Source: Saccoglossus kowalevskii (taxonomy: Eukaryota > Hemichordata > Enteropneusta > Harrimaniidae). From it: a stretch of 11,717 nt of DNA. Below the pieces are notes generated by a model. It searched no databases. It worked only from the letters and a program-made list of their open reading frames with translations, and had not been told where the DNA came from. The stretch is taken from NCBI RefSeq assembly GCF_000003605.2, contig NW_003107101.1:168973-180689 (forward strand). The letters run 5' to 3'. Positions 1 through 8,749 of this stretch are shown one piece after another (the stretch's first letter is position 1; every line of letters begins with the position of its first letter). The translations under genes were made by a program, and so were the position numbers.

Positions 1-1525
1 TCATCTATAGATTCAAAACCAGCCATAGATTCAAAACCCATCTATAGATTCAAAACCCAGCTATAGATTCAAAACCCATCTATAGATTCAAACCCAGCCA
101 TAGATGCAAAACCCAGCCATGGATTCAAAAGCCAACTATAGATTCAAAACCCATCTATAAATTCAAACCCAGCCATAGATGCAAAACCCAGATATAGATT
201 CAAAACCCAGATATGGATTCAAAACCTAGCCATAGATTCAACACCCAGATATAGATTCAAAACCCAGATATAGATTCAAAACCCATCTATAGATTCAAAC
301 CCAGCCGTAGATTCAAACCCAGCCATAGATGCAAAACCCAGATATAGATTCAAAACCCAGATATGGATTCAAAACCCAGCCATAAATTCAAAACCCAGAT
401 ATAGATTCAAAACCCATCTATAGATCCAAAACCCATCTATAGATTCAAAACCCAGCCATGGACTCAAAACCCGTCTATAGATTCAAAACCCAGCCATAGA
501 TTCAAAACCCATATACAGAGCCAAAACCCAGCCATAGATTCAAAACCCATCTATAGATTCAAACCCAGCCATATATTCAAAACCCATCTACAGATTCAAA
601 CCCATCCATAGATTCAAAACCCAACCATAGATTCAAAACCCATCTATAAATTCAAAACCCATCTATAGATTCAAAACCCTGCCATAGATTCAAAACCCAT
701 CTATAGATTCAAAACCCTGCCATAGATTCAAAATCCAGATATAGATTCAAAACCCATCTATATATTCAAAACCCAGCCATAGATTCAAAACCCAGCCATA
801 GATTCAAAACCCATCTATAGATTCAAACCCAGCCATAGGTTCAAACCCCATCTATAGATTCAAACCCAGGCATAGATTCGAAGCCCATCTAAGGATTCAA
901 ACCCAGCCATAGGTTCAAAACCCATCTATAGATTCAAGCCCAGCCATAGATTCAAAACCCATCTATAGATTCAAACACAGCCATAGATTCAAACCCGGCC
1001 ATAGATTCAAAACCTATCTATAGATTCAAAACCGGCCATAGATTCAAAACCCATCTATAGATTCAAAACCCAGCCATAGATTCAAACCAATCTATAGATT
1101 CAAAACCTATCTATAGATTCAAACCCAGCCATAGATTCAAAACCCATCTATAGATTCAGAACCCATCTATAGATTCAAAAACCCATCTATAGATTCAAAC
1201 CCGGCCATAGATTCAAAACCCATCTATAGATTCAAAACCCAGCCATAGATTCAAACCCGGCCATAGATTCAAAACCTATCTATAGATTCAAAACCCAGCC
1301 ATAAATTCAAAACCCATCTATAGATTCAAACACACAAAACCCAGATATAGATTCAAAACCCAGCCATAGACTCAAAACCCATCTTTAGGTTCAAAACCCA
1401 TCTATAGATTCAAACCCATCTATAGATTCAAACCCAGCTATAGATTCAAAACCCATCTATAGATTCAAAACCCAGCCATAGATTCAAAACGCAGATATAG
1501 ATCCAAACCCAGTCATAGATTCAAA
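1..1525. repeat. 19-bp minisatellite array (type A)
   Basis: The stretch is a tandem array with a 19-bp consensus, agccatagattcaaaaccc. Two main variants differ in the first bases: 'agccatag' and 'atctatag'. They often alternate, which gives a 37-38 bp dimer period in places. Many units lack one A in the 'caaaaccc' run. Array length divided by unit length gives about 80 units. It begins before the window. The unit length is not a multiple of three and contains TAG, so it is not coding. It probably lies in an upstream intron or flank of the TSNAX gene, since the next recognised exon is at 4392. Confidence 0.97.
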
Positions 1526-2100
1526 CCCAGCTTTATATAGATTCAAAACCCAGCTATATATAGATTCAAAACCCAGCTATATATAGATTCAAAACCCAGC
1601 TTTATATAGATTCAAACCCAGCTTTATATAGATTCAAAACCCAGCTATATATAGATTCAAAACCCAGCTTTATATAGATTCAAAACCCAGCTATATATAG
1701 ATTCAATACCCAGCTATATATAGATTCAAAACCCAGCTATTATATAGATTCAAAACCCAGCTTTTATATAGATTCAAATACCCAGCTATATATAGATTCA
1801 AAACCCAGCTATTATATAGATTCAAAACCTAGCTTTATATAGATTCAAAACCCAGCTTTATATAGATTCAAACCCAGCTTTATATAGATTCAAAACCCAG
1901 CTATATATAGATTCAAAACCCAGCTTTATATAGATTTAAAACCCAGCTTTATATAGATTCAAAACCCAGCTTTATATAGATTCAAAACCCAGCTTTATAT
2001 AGATTCAAAACCCAGCTTTATATAGATTCAAAACCCAGCTTTATATAGATTCAAAACCCAGCTTTATATAGATTCAAAACCCAGCTTTATATAGATTCAA
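1526..2100. repeat. 23-bp minisatellite array (type B), derived from type A
   Basis: This array follows type A directly and has the same core 'agattcaaaaccc', but its unit is 23 bp: agctttatatagattcaaa then accc. The extra four bases lie in the TATA-like segment. Variants read 'agctatatatag', 'agctattatatag' and 'agcttttatatag'. Units at the right end are homogeneous: six consecutive identical 23-mers span 1945-2082, followed by a partial unit to 2100. This suggests recent expansion or homogenisation at that edge. There are about 25 units by length. It is not coding. Confidence 0.96.
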
Positions 2101-2504
2101 ATTTAAAAAAACTTCTAAAGACTCCCTCTCAAAAAAGAAAAAGAAAATTAGACCGATTCAGGATAGGTGGGTGTGGCTATAGCATGAGAATTATCTCAAA
2201 TTTACTTGGATACGAGTTTTCATTTTCAAAAAAAAAAATCAATAACTGTCTATTTCAGTGGGACTTAAATGTGACAAATAACATGCTAGTCACAACAGTG
2301 GTTGTTGATTATCATGACCTAGCGCTAACAGTGTTATTTAATGTGTCATCAATCCTACTATGACCGGAAGAAGCTCAGCGTCTACAAAGCGTTCAAAAAT
2401 GTCAAATTATATTGCAACGGGCATGTGGCTGACCTGCAGTACATGGCGATTTCCGAAATAAAGTATCACATATTGAACTGAAAGCTTGACATATGTCACG
2501 TGAC
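2101..2504. other. Unique non-coding DNA between two minisatellites
   Basis: No gene was recognised here. It contains an A-rich stretch (2103-2150) and an A run near 2229. Near its right end two overlapping palindromes occur, GACATATGTC (2488-2497) and TCACGTGA (2496-2503), the second containing a CACGTG E-box core. These are visible sequence facts only; no function is claimed. Confidence 0.6.
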
Positions 2505-3090
2505 TCAACCGGTTGCTAAGGTTGTTAGCAACTTAAATCTCTGATTACTTAGGTTGTAGCAATTTAAATCTCAGATTGCTTAGTTTGTAAGCAACTTAAA
2601 TCTCTGATTGCTTAGGTTGTAAACAATTTAAATCTGATTGCTTAGTTTGTAAGCAACCTAAATCTCATATTGCTTAGGTTGTAGGCAATTTAAATCTCTG
2701 ATTGCTTAGGTTGTAGGAACTTAAATCTCTGATTGCTTAGGTTGTAGCAACTTAAATCTCAGATTGCTTAGGTTGTAGCAACTTAAATCTCTGATTGCTT
2801 AGGTTGTAGCAACTTAAATCTCAGATTGCTTAGGTTGTAGCAACTTAAATCTCTGATTGCTTAGGTTGTAGCAACTTAAATCTCTGATTGCTTAGGTTGT
2901 AGCAACTTAAATCTCTGATTGCTTAGTTTGTAAGCAACTTAAATCTCATATTGCTTAGGTTGTTTAAAATGATCGGAAGGCTTCCTCTGTTTTTGCAGGT
3001 GGTGGTTTGCCCGATCGTACCGTAATTCTCTGATTGCTTAGGTTGTAAACAACTTAAATCTATGATTGTTTAGGTTGTAGCAATGTAAAA
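2505..3090. repeat. 31-bp minisatellite with hairpin-capable unit
   Basis: This is a tandem array whose main unit is 31 bp: gattgcttaggttgtagcaa followed by cttaaatctct. A 32-bp variant has 'tttgtaagcaac'. Inside the unit, TTAGGTTG and CAACTTAA can pair across a short loop, with one G-T pair. At the left edge GTTGCTAA (2512-2519) and TTAGCAAC (2525-2532) form a perfect 8-bp inverted repeat with a 5-base loop. The array is interrupted at about 2963-3027 by unrelated sequence and then resumes with two degenerate units. It is not coding. Confidence 0.95.
2963..3027. other. 65-bp interruption in the 31-bp array
   Basis: Sequence unrelated to the repeat unit sits between array units. It carries GATCGG (2971-2976) near its left end and CCGATC near its right end as a 6-bp inverted pair, and has higher GC content than its surroundings. 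It could be a small insertion or a remnant that predates array growth. No target-site duplication could be defined because the flanks are themselves repeats. Confidence 0.5.
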
Positions 3091-3164
3091 ACCGTTTTTG
3101 ACTCCCGTGTGAAGCTCACAATGGCAGTCTTTGCGGTTAGTCTCTCTTTATGTGTGTCTGTTCA

Positions 3165-4100
3165 TTCCACTGATATCTCAAGAACCGTATCTTGGTTTTT
3201 AATGCTAATGCGCAGATTTGATTAGGTTTTGGTTGAAAACCATGCATATTAATTACCTAATTTACATGATAATTAGCTAATATTTAGCTGTTACTTGTCT
3301 GTTCTACTGATATCTAAAGAGCCATTTCTTGGATTTTGATGAAACTTGGTACATAGATGCTCTGGACTAATGCACAGATTTGATCAGTTTTTGGTAAAAA
3401 TCCTTGCATATAATTCATATAATTTGCATAATGATTCGTCAGTTTTCGACTTTTCCACTGATATCTCAGGTACTAATCATCACATTTCATAGGACAATGC
3501 ACAGACAGATATGTGAAATATTAATTACCTAATTTGCATAATTAATAAATTTTCAGCTTTTGATATTTCAAGTACTATTACTGCATTACACTTTTGAGTG
3601 AAACTTAGTACATAGATGATCTAGATCAATGCGGAGACCTGATTAATTTTGGGTAAAATGTGTGCATATTAATCAACTAATTTGCATAATTAGTTAATTT
3701 TTAGATATCGCAAGTACCAATTATCCCATTTCAATGAAACTTGGTACATTGATGCTCTAAACAATGCACAGACCTGCTCAGTTTTGGGTTAAAATCAGAT
3801 CATATTTATTACCTAATTTGCGTAATAATTCATAATTTTTTTATTCTAATCGCATTTCAATGAGACTTCGTACATAGATGGTCTGTGACAGTACTCATCT
3901 TAATTCAATGAATCTTGGTACATATGTACTCTAACACAATGTAATGATCAAATTAGTTTTAGGCTCGTATACATCTATAATAATTACCTAATTTGCATAA
4001 TAATTTACTTTTCAGCTTTCAACTAATTTAGTTAAGATTAATCATAGTTTAATGTTGATAAACATGCATATTGATTATCTATTATTAGCCCATTTCTGAT
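3165..4100. repeat. Degenerate ~140-bp AT-rich tandem repeats
   Basis: About six diverged copies follow one another, with starts near 3170, 3306, 3456, 3561, 3704 and 3844. Each copy has the same ordered landmarks: 'gatatctcaag', then 'aaacttggtacatagatg', then 'aatgcacaga.ctgat', then 'ttggtaaaat', then 'attacctaatttgcataatta'. Spacing ranges from about 105 to 180 bp because of indels. Four copies keep an exact ATTTGCAT octamer (3422-3429, 3532-3539, 3680-3687, 3991-3998), and others are mutated there. There is no open frame of note. It lies in the intron upstream of the TSNAX exon. Confidence 0.85.
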
Positions 4101-4369
4101 ATCTAAAAAATCAGATTTAAATTCATCACAGAGTTGCTCTGGAATTAATTATAATAAAAACCGTGGATGAAAAATCAAATGTATTTTCTATGTCTATAAC
4201 TATTAGAAATTTTTATAATGTGAATCACATTGTTTTCATGTTGTGTATCTTAAATATCAGACAAATATTAGTTGCCAAGCTTTTCGTTTGAAAAGCAAAT
4301 CTCAATTTTGAATTAATTTTAATGTGTCCCCAATACTCTCTCAGCACATGGGAGTTCTTTCTAAGCTTT

Positions 4370-4391
4370 CTTTGATTCTATTTTTGACCAG
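4370..4391 (+). promoter_or_regulatory. Splice acceptor of the TSNAX exon
   Basis: A T-rich tract ends in 'ccag' at 4388-4391, directly before the point where TRAX-like protein similarity begins. The next base is the last base of a split codon. Confidence 0.75.
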
Positions 4392-4641
4392 TGGGAGAGC
4401 TATGGATGATGTAATAAGTGAAGCCCTGACAAAAATCAATGACATCACTGAGCGATGCCTGAAGAAAATTGCGATTGAGTTAGAAGATGAAGATCCATAC
4501 ATGTTCTTGAGAGCGTACACTGCTGGACTTCAGGAGTATATTGAGGCTGTGACATTTTTCCATTATCTGCAAACTGGTAAATTAATGAGCTTGAACGAAT
4601 TTCAAAAGTCGTTAACATTTACTGTGGATTCAAAATCTGAG
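4392..4641 (+). CDS. TSNAX: TSNAX (TRAX) internal exon, partial gene
   Basis: The exon encodes about 83 residues of translin-associated factor X. TRAX pairs with translin in the C3PO endoribonuclease, which clears the passenger strand of siRNA and trims tRNA fragments. I recognised it by residue-level resemblance to the middle of animal TRAX: MDDVISEALTKI, then LRAYTAGLQEYIEAV, then LMSLNEFQKSLTFT. The two glutamates of LQEYIEA (codons 4534-4536 and 4543-4545) match the TRAX catalytic pair (E126 and E129 in the human protein, from memory). The frame opens with a split codon (4392 is its third base) and ends on a whole codon at GAG 4639-4641, right before a GTGAGT donor. An upstream ATG at 4324 lies in the intron and is not the start. 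The preceding and following exons were not found, so the downstream intron is at least 7 kb. The exon is intact, with no stop or frameshift. Confidence 0.9.
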
Positions 4642-4647
4642 GTGAGT
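4642..4647 (+). promoter_or_regulatory. Splice donor of the TSNAX exon
   Basis: GTGAGT follows the codon GAG, a near-perfect match to the eukaryotic donor consensus. TRAX similarity stops here, although the reading frame stays open to 4761. Confidence 0.85.
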
Positions 4648-4707
4648 ACAGCAGTTTGTTGCTACAAATACAAATTACAAGGTGTAACCGACAAATGCTG
4701 TCCAATA

Positions 4708-4830
4708 TACCACATTTTCAAAAAACCCAGGATGGATGCAAGTTGGCTGTCTTTGATTTGATTATGGAACAAACTGACATAAAAATATATTACTTTATGT
4801 ATGATGTATGTGCCAAATATGATTGAAAAT
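4708..4830. repeat. Intronic ~147-bp repeat, copy 1
   Basis: It starts with 'taccacattttcaaaaaa', identical over 18 bases to copy 3 (9820). It continues with 'ttggctgtctttgatttgattatggaac', which parallels the other copies. It lies just left of the DIRS element. Confidence 0.75.
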
Positions 4831-4865
4831 GATCCATAAGCCTTGGAGATATAGTACGTACAATG

Positions 4866-5063
4866 TAGACTCCGGTCAGTCAAAATGACTATTTTGAACT
4901 GTAGGCATTAATCAGCGATTATGCCAATGATGGAGAGATCAATCTAGGTCAGGGGAAGCCCCATGATCCCAAGATTTTCCCTTACGTCACAAACCACGTG
5001 ACCGAGGTAATGTGGTGACGCCATTTTACCTCTATCTTCACTCTTTCTTCTTCTCCGCACCGA
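4866..5063 (+). repeat. DIRS left inverted terminal repeat
   Basis: It is the reverse complement of 9316-9483, identical over the outer 40 bp and with scattered differences further in. A subterminal palindrome is present: TCAAAAT (4880-4886), spacer GACT, ATTTTGA (4891-4897). It recurs in the internal region and in the right repeat and could be a recombinase-binding site (inference). This repeat is about 30 bp longer than its partner, mainly because of a 34-base segment near 4984-5020. Confidence 0.92.
4984..5063 (+). promoter_or_regulatory. Putative promoter in the DIRS left repeat
   Basis: The stretch has a CRE-like TTACGTCA (4982-4989), an E-box CCACGTGAC (4994-5002), a GCCATTTT motif resembling a YY1 site (about 5020-5027), and then a pyrimidine-rich tract before the GC-richer leader. 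No TATA box is seen. The left repeat is where transcription of a DIRS element should start. The CRE and E-box are missing from the right repeat. These are motif matches only. Confidence 0.45.
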
Positions 5064-5334
5064 CGGGAATGAAGCCTAGCGGCTCTGCCTGGAAGACCTG
5101 CCTGTTCCTATCCGGGTTTCTTGCTTGGGTTGCTGTCGCGCGGCAGCCGACAATGTGGCTGGTAGAATATGTTTTCTTATTATTTTTACCCCAAGTTGTT
5201 TTCCCATTTGTGTGTATAATTTTTGTACAACAAAGAAAATAAAACCCGGCGACCCGGTGTCACCTTTTCCAATTGTATTTCGCTTCCCTCATGCATGTCT
5301 TATTCATTTTTATGTTTTACCAATGTGTTTAGAA
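5064..5334 (+). other. DIRS leader between left repeat and gag
   Basis: This stretch lies between the inner edge of the left repeat and the first plausible gag ATG (5335). The short open frames over it show no recognisable domain and are not called. It probably corresponds to the 5' untranslated leader. Confidence 0.5.
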
Positions 5335-6282
5335 ATGGATAGATGTAATGACAGCACCAGAAGCTCGCTGCCGGTTTTGTCTCCTAAATTTTCGAAGCGA
5401 CTGTGCAGTGGTTATAATCAGAATTTACCAGCATGGATCCCGCATCCAAAATGCTATTTTTGCCGTGACTGCATGCAGGGTTCAGGGTTTTTGCCTTGAA
5501 GGCGTGTGTTTTCACTGGAGTTCTGAGGCCTGGGATGTTTTCCAGAGCCATACAAAATCGCTGAGACTGACCGCGTCTCTCGTATTTCACAGCAAGGTCG
5601 CACATCCACTAAAAATCGGTTAAAGTGAGTTGTGTGTTGGCATGAGTGGAAAGTCCTAGCACACTCGTACCAAGACAGTGGAGACCCGACAGTGGAGGTA
5701 CCGATATTTTTCACCCCCCCCCCCCCGATCAGGGCATTCTCACAGTCTGTTGTTTAAGGCTATGGTTTACCCGATCATATCGACAACGGCAAGGCTGTGC
5801 CCCTGGAGGTTTTTAGGGCTTTGGTCGAAGGACAGTTTGGACAAATTGTGTCCCTGGCAGGCCATGTAGATCAGATGCAGGGGGAGCAAGCTGTCTCCAC
5901 TATGGCCCCTCGGTCGTCAAATAGGAAGAAACGCAAAAGGCATGAGGTGCATTCTAAACATGTCTCTTCCCGGGAACCCACCGTTCCCAGCCACGTTTCT
6001 CCCGTTAATTAGGATGAAGGCGAGGCTCAGGCAAGTGGCACTGGGTCTCCACCAAGACCTTGGGCATTGAATACCAATGGGGATGCTGGCAGCCAAGCCT
6101 CCAATTTCGGGTCAGAGCAATTGGGACAGGACGCATGTTGCGCCCCCTCCCTCCGATCAGCCAGCCTGGGTTCCCTGTGCAAAACTGGAATCAGGAATTT
6201 ACCCTTGAGTCTGGGCTCCCCCGTGGGTACCGACTCTCTTCCGACCCACAGGCGTTCCCAAAGTGGACTGACCCTGTCATGA
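5335..6282 (+). pseudogene. DIRS gag-like ORF, broken
   Basis: The likely start is ATG 5335 in frame 1, giving MDRCNDSTRSSLPVLSPKFS and a cysteine-rich stretch (RLCSGYNQNLPAWIPHPKC, then YFCRDC). The frame stops at 5497-5499, while the continuation CLEGVCFHWSSEAWDVF is in frame 2, so an indel near 5490 splits a Cys/Trp-rich module. The second Cys of the first CxxC pair may have become Tyr (CSGY). After a poorly readable part with a run of 13 C (5714-5726), frame 1 resumes at about 5797, with a basic NLS-like NRKKRKRH. It is cut by one in-frame TAG at 6010-6012 and ends at 6280-6282. Similarity to DIRS ORF1 proteins is from memory of their cysteine-rich N-termini. Its job would be to package element RNA. 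It is non-functional here. Confidence 0.7.
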
Positions 6283-6365
6283 GACGCACAGTCTAACACG
6301 CTCTCGCTCACATTTTTTGAAGGGAAGCAGTTCGTCCACTTTGGATATAGTGGGTACTTCTGGCA

Positions 6366-6945
6366 AAGCATCCCCGTCGGAAAAGGGCGCCATTCACAAG
6401 GTAGATCAGCCGGCATTAAGTCCAGGCTTCTACTCAAATGTGTTCGTAGTACCAAATCTACAAGTGGCGGGCGTCCAGTTCTGGACTTAGGCAGACTGAA
6501 TCAGTATGTGCTCCTCGATCGGTTCCGCATGGAGACTCCAAGCAGCATTCTTCTCTCCATCCACCTTTTCGACTGGCTAGCCTCATTAGACTTAAGCGGG
6601 GCCTACCTACACATACCAATGCACCCGGCGAGTTGCCATCTCATTCGATTCGCCCAGCTGGGCCAAGTATTTGAATCTCGTGTGCTTCCCTTTTTGTGTT
6701 ATGCACAGCTCTCTACATTTCACCAAAGTGGATGAAACAAATGGTGCTGCTGCTTCACCAAACGTCGGTACACATAATCCGTACCTAGCCCTAGACGACA
6801 CAACCCAAACAAGGGGTTATTAGCTGATCAAGTAAGGCTAACGCAGGATTTACTTCACCAGTTGGGCTCTTTAGTAAATCAGACAAAGTCCAATCCCTAC
6901 CCAACACAACAGTTGGTGTTTGGTACATCTATTTCAGGTATGTTG
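6366..6945 (+). pseudogene. DIRS reverse transcriptase domain, broken
   Basis: Conserved RT blocks occur in order but in changing frames. GAIHKVDQPALSPGFYSNVF is in frame 2. GRPVLDLGRLNQYV through DRFRMETPSSILLSI and SLDLSGAYLHIPMHP follow in frame 1. A helix reading KQMVLLLHQTSVHIIR is in frame 3, a YxDD-like YLALDDT (6782-6802) in frame 2, and LADQVRLTQDLLHQLG in frame 1. The motif A catalytic Asp is GAC 6589-6591. The acidic residue usual three positions later is Gly. The active-site YLDD box carries two extra codons (gcc cta, about 6788-6793). Block order and spacing match the DIRS/Ngaro RT type. The frameshifts make this a pseudogene. Confidence 0.9.
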
Positions 6946-7740
6946 CCTGGTGCTAAGCAATCTAGCCGAACGCCTAGTCAACGTTCCCTCAGTGTCCCTC
7001 CGAGAACTAATGCGGATCATCGGAATGATGACATCAGTTCGAAGGGTAGTTTTCCAGGCATTATGTACAACGCATGTTGCTACAACGCTGAGCACACCTA
7101 CGGGAACTGGAGAGGCGAGTTTCCCTCGGACCAAGCGAACTGAACTTAGCACTACCACACTTTCTACCCGTAGTTCCAGACCACAGAGTCCTGCTCCGCA
7201 CAGACAACACAGCAGTGGTCTCCTACATAACAAGGAGGGTACGCGTTCCCCATCGCTGTCAGTCCTAGCAGAGCAAATTCTCCTTTAGTGCCTGGAATAC
7301 AATGTGGAGCTAACCGCACACCACCTTCCAAGGGTAAACAGTCTGGCAGACACCATTTTAAGGTGGCTCCGTCTCCAGAACGTGGAGTGACAGATACCCC
7401 TGTGGGTAGCCTGCAGGCTGTTTTGGGCTTTGGGACGGTCCAAAGATATACCTGTTTGCCACACCCTGGAACGCCAAGCTCCCGACGTACATAACACTCA
7501 TGGTGACTCCAGGAGCCTGGCCCAGGGACGCGTTGTCGATCTGGTGGACCCACATAGATGCGTACGCCTTTCCTCCCTTCTCGCTAGTTCACCGTGTACT
7601 GGAGAACTTTGACTGGTGGCACCCAATTGGCCAACCAAGGCCTGTTGGAAATGCTAGTCGAAACACCAGTAGTGCTTCCAGACTTACAGGATCTGCTGTC
7701 CCAACCAGACAGCGCACTACCAACGAGCCCACATGCTTAG
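6946..7740 (+). pseudogene. DIRS RT thumb, RNase H and pol C-terminus, broken
   Basis: SLRELMRIIGMMTSVRRVVF (frame 2, about 6990-7050) matches the RT-to-RNase H linker of DIRS pol. RNase H follows: ELNLALPHFLP and LLRTDNTAVVSYI in frame 3 (Glu codon 7137-7139, Asp codon 7203-7205), then GTRSPSLSVLAEQILL and HHLPRVNSLADTILRW in frame 2 (final Asp 7349-7351). Little more than 80 nt separate the linker from ELNLAL, much less than usual, so the N-terminal half of RNase H with its first Asp appears largely deleted. Stops at 7286-7288 and 7388-7390 fall where relatives tend to have Trp. Frame 3 then gives LFATPWNAKLPTYITL and AWPRDALSIWWTHIDAYAF. The last part, LPDLQDLLSQP, is in frame 1 and ends at TAG 7738-7740, next to the start of the recombinase region. 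Confidence 0.88.
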
Positions 7741-8749
7741 AGGCTCTCAGTAGACTTGCACAGACGAAAGGTGTGTCTGAGCGGGCTGCCAACGTCCTGG
7801 CTAGGGCGAACAGGGATTCCACCCATGCTGCCTACAACTCAAAGTGGCGAGCATACAGTTATCGGTGTAGTGGAAGGGAGATTGATTCATGCCTTCCCTC
7901 TGTTGGCCAGGTAGCAGACTTCTTCGTCCACCTGTTTGACAAAGTGGGTTTGTTGGCTACAGGTCGGCCTTGTCCCCCATCATTGAGAACGCTTTGAAAA
8001 CAAGACTAGTCGATTGTCCTATTATTAGGACTGCTTTCTATAATCAAAGGCTGAGACCCTGAACTAGTGAACCGCCCAACTGGGATTTGTTGGTTGTGTT
8101 GTCCGCTTTAAGCAGACCGCCCTCCCCGATCAGCACCACTCAAACAGTCTTCCTACTGGCCCTCGCCTCAGGTAGGCGTCGGTCAGAACTGGGGGCATTG
8201 TCCTTCTCGAACGGGTGTGCCGCCTTCATGGATTATCAAGTTATGCTAAAGACACAAATTGGGTTTCTCACCAAAACACCATCCTCAGCTGATCGTTATC
8301 CCCTGGCTGTCAAATATTGTTGGCCTGAAAGATCAGGAGGAATTGCTTCTCTGCCCGGTTCGAGCACTGAGTTGCTACCAAAACGATACTAGGGATTTGA
8401 GACGTGGTGCCAAGCACATGTTTTTGTGTTACAGACAAAACATGCAAGACAGGCCAGCCTCCCTGACTTCTATCGCCAGAAGGATTACTGCGACTGTGTT
8501 AGAAGTCTATAGTTGCTCGACACAGAACTTGCAGAGATGCCAAGTACAAGCACATGAGGTTCGTGCAATTGCTAACTCACTAGCGCTAGCGTCAGGCGCC
8601 CCCCTCGGAAATATACTAAGGACAGGCTTCTGGAGAACGCAAACGTCTTTATTAACTACTACCTAAGAGACACCCAATCCAATGAGAAGGGCCTCTTTAG
8701 GTTGGATCCCATCTTAGTGGGTCAGACTGTGGTTGCCGGCCCAGTCTGA
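7741..8749 (+). pseudogene. DIRS tyrosine recombinase, broken
   Basis: This enzyme would join the DNA copy to the target through a covalent phosphotyrosine. The N-terminal core-binding domain is in frame 3: AANVLARANRDSTHAAYNSK, then VADFFVHLFDK. The frame stops at 7995-7997 and continues in frame 2 through an in-frame TGA at 8060-8062. It then reads WDLLVVLSALSRP and VFLLALASGRRRSELGALSF, where the box I Arg is about 8177-8179. A switch to frame 3 near 8290 gives LLLCPVRALSCY and HEVRAIANSLAL (His 8553-8555, Arg 8562-8564), then the Trp of TGFWRT (8631-8633). A further shift near 8638 puts the catalytic region NVFINYYLRDTQ (Tyr about 8660-8662) in frame 2, ending at TGA 8747-8749. All catalytic residues except the second Lys-type position are visible, but never in one frame. 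Confidence 0.92.

Noticed and set aside
1-2100. CRISPR array or repeat-coded protein
   Set aside because: Units are directly adjacent without unique spacers, contain stops, and have lengths not divisible by three. The setting is an animal genome.
2285-2330. GCTAGTCA and TGACCTAGC as the ends of an inverted-repeat element
   Set aside because: The arms are short and imperfect, with no flanking duplication.
4324-4391. ATG 4324 as the start of the TSNAX-like protein
   Set aside because: TRAX similarity begins only after the acceptor at 4391. The preceding residues match nothing and overlap a polypyrimidine tract.
4642-4761. Coding continuation of the TSNAX frame past the donor
   Set aside because: Similarity ends at a GTGAGT donor, and the rest overlaps the intronic ~147-bp repeat.
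5012-5242. 76-residue hydrophobic plus-strand frame as a membrane protein
   Set aside because: It spans the left terminal repeat and leader of the DIRS element; the hydrophobicity follows from T-rich sequence.
5745-5790. Similarity of 5757-5783 to the 2963-3027 interruption (shared 'ggttt.cccgatc')
   Set aside because: Only about 20 bases match loosely, so a common origin cannot be supported.
6027-6455. 142-residue minus-strand open frame
   Set aside because: It is a shadow of the gag/RT region on the opposite strand, with no recognisable domain.
7164-7553. 129-residue minus-strand open frame
   Set aside because: It lies opposite the RNase H and pol C-terminal remnants, which are clearly recognised on the plus strand.
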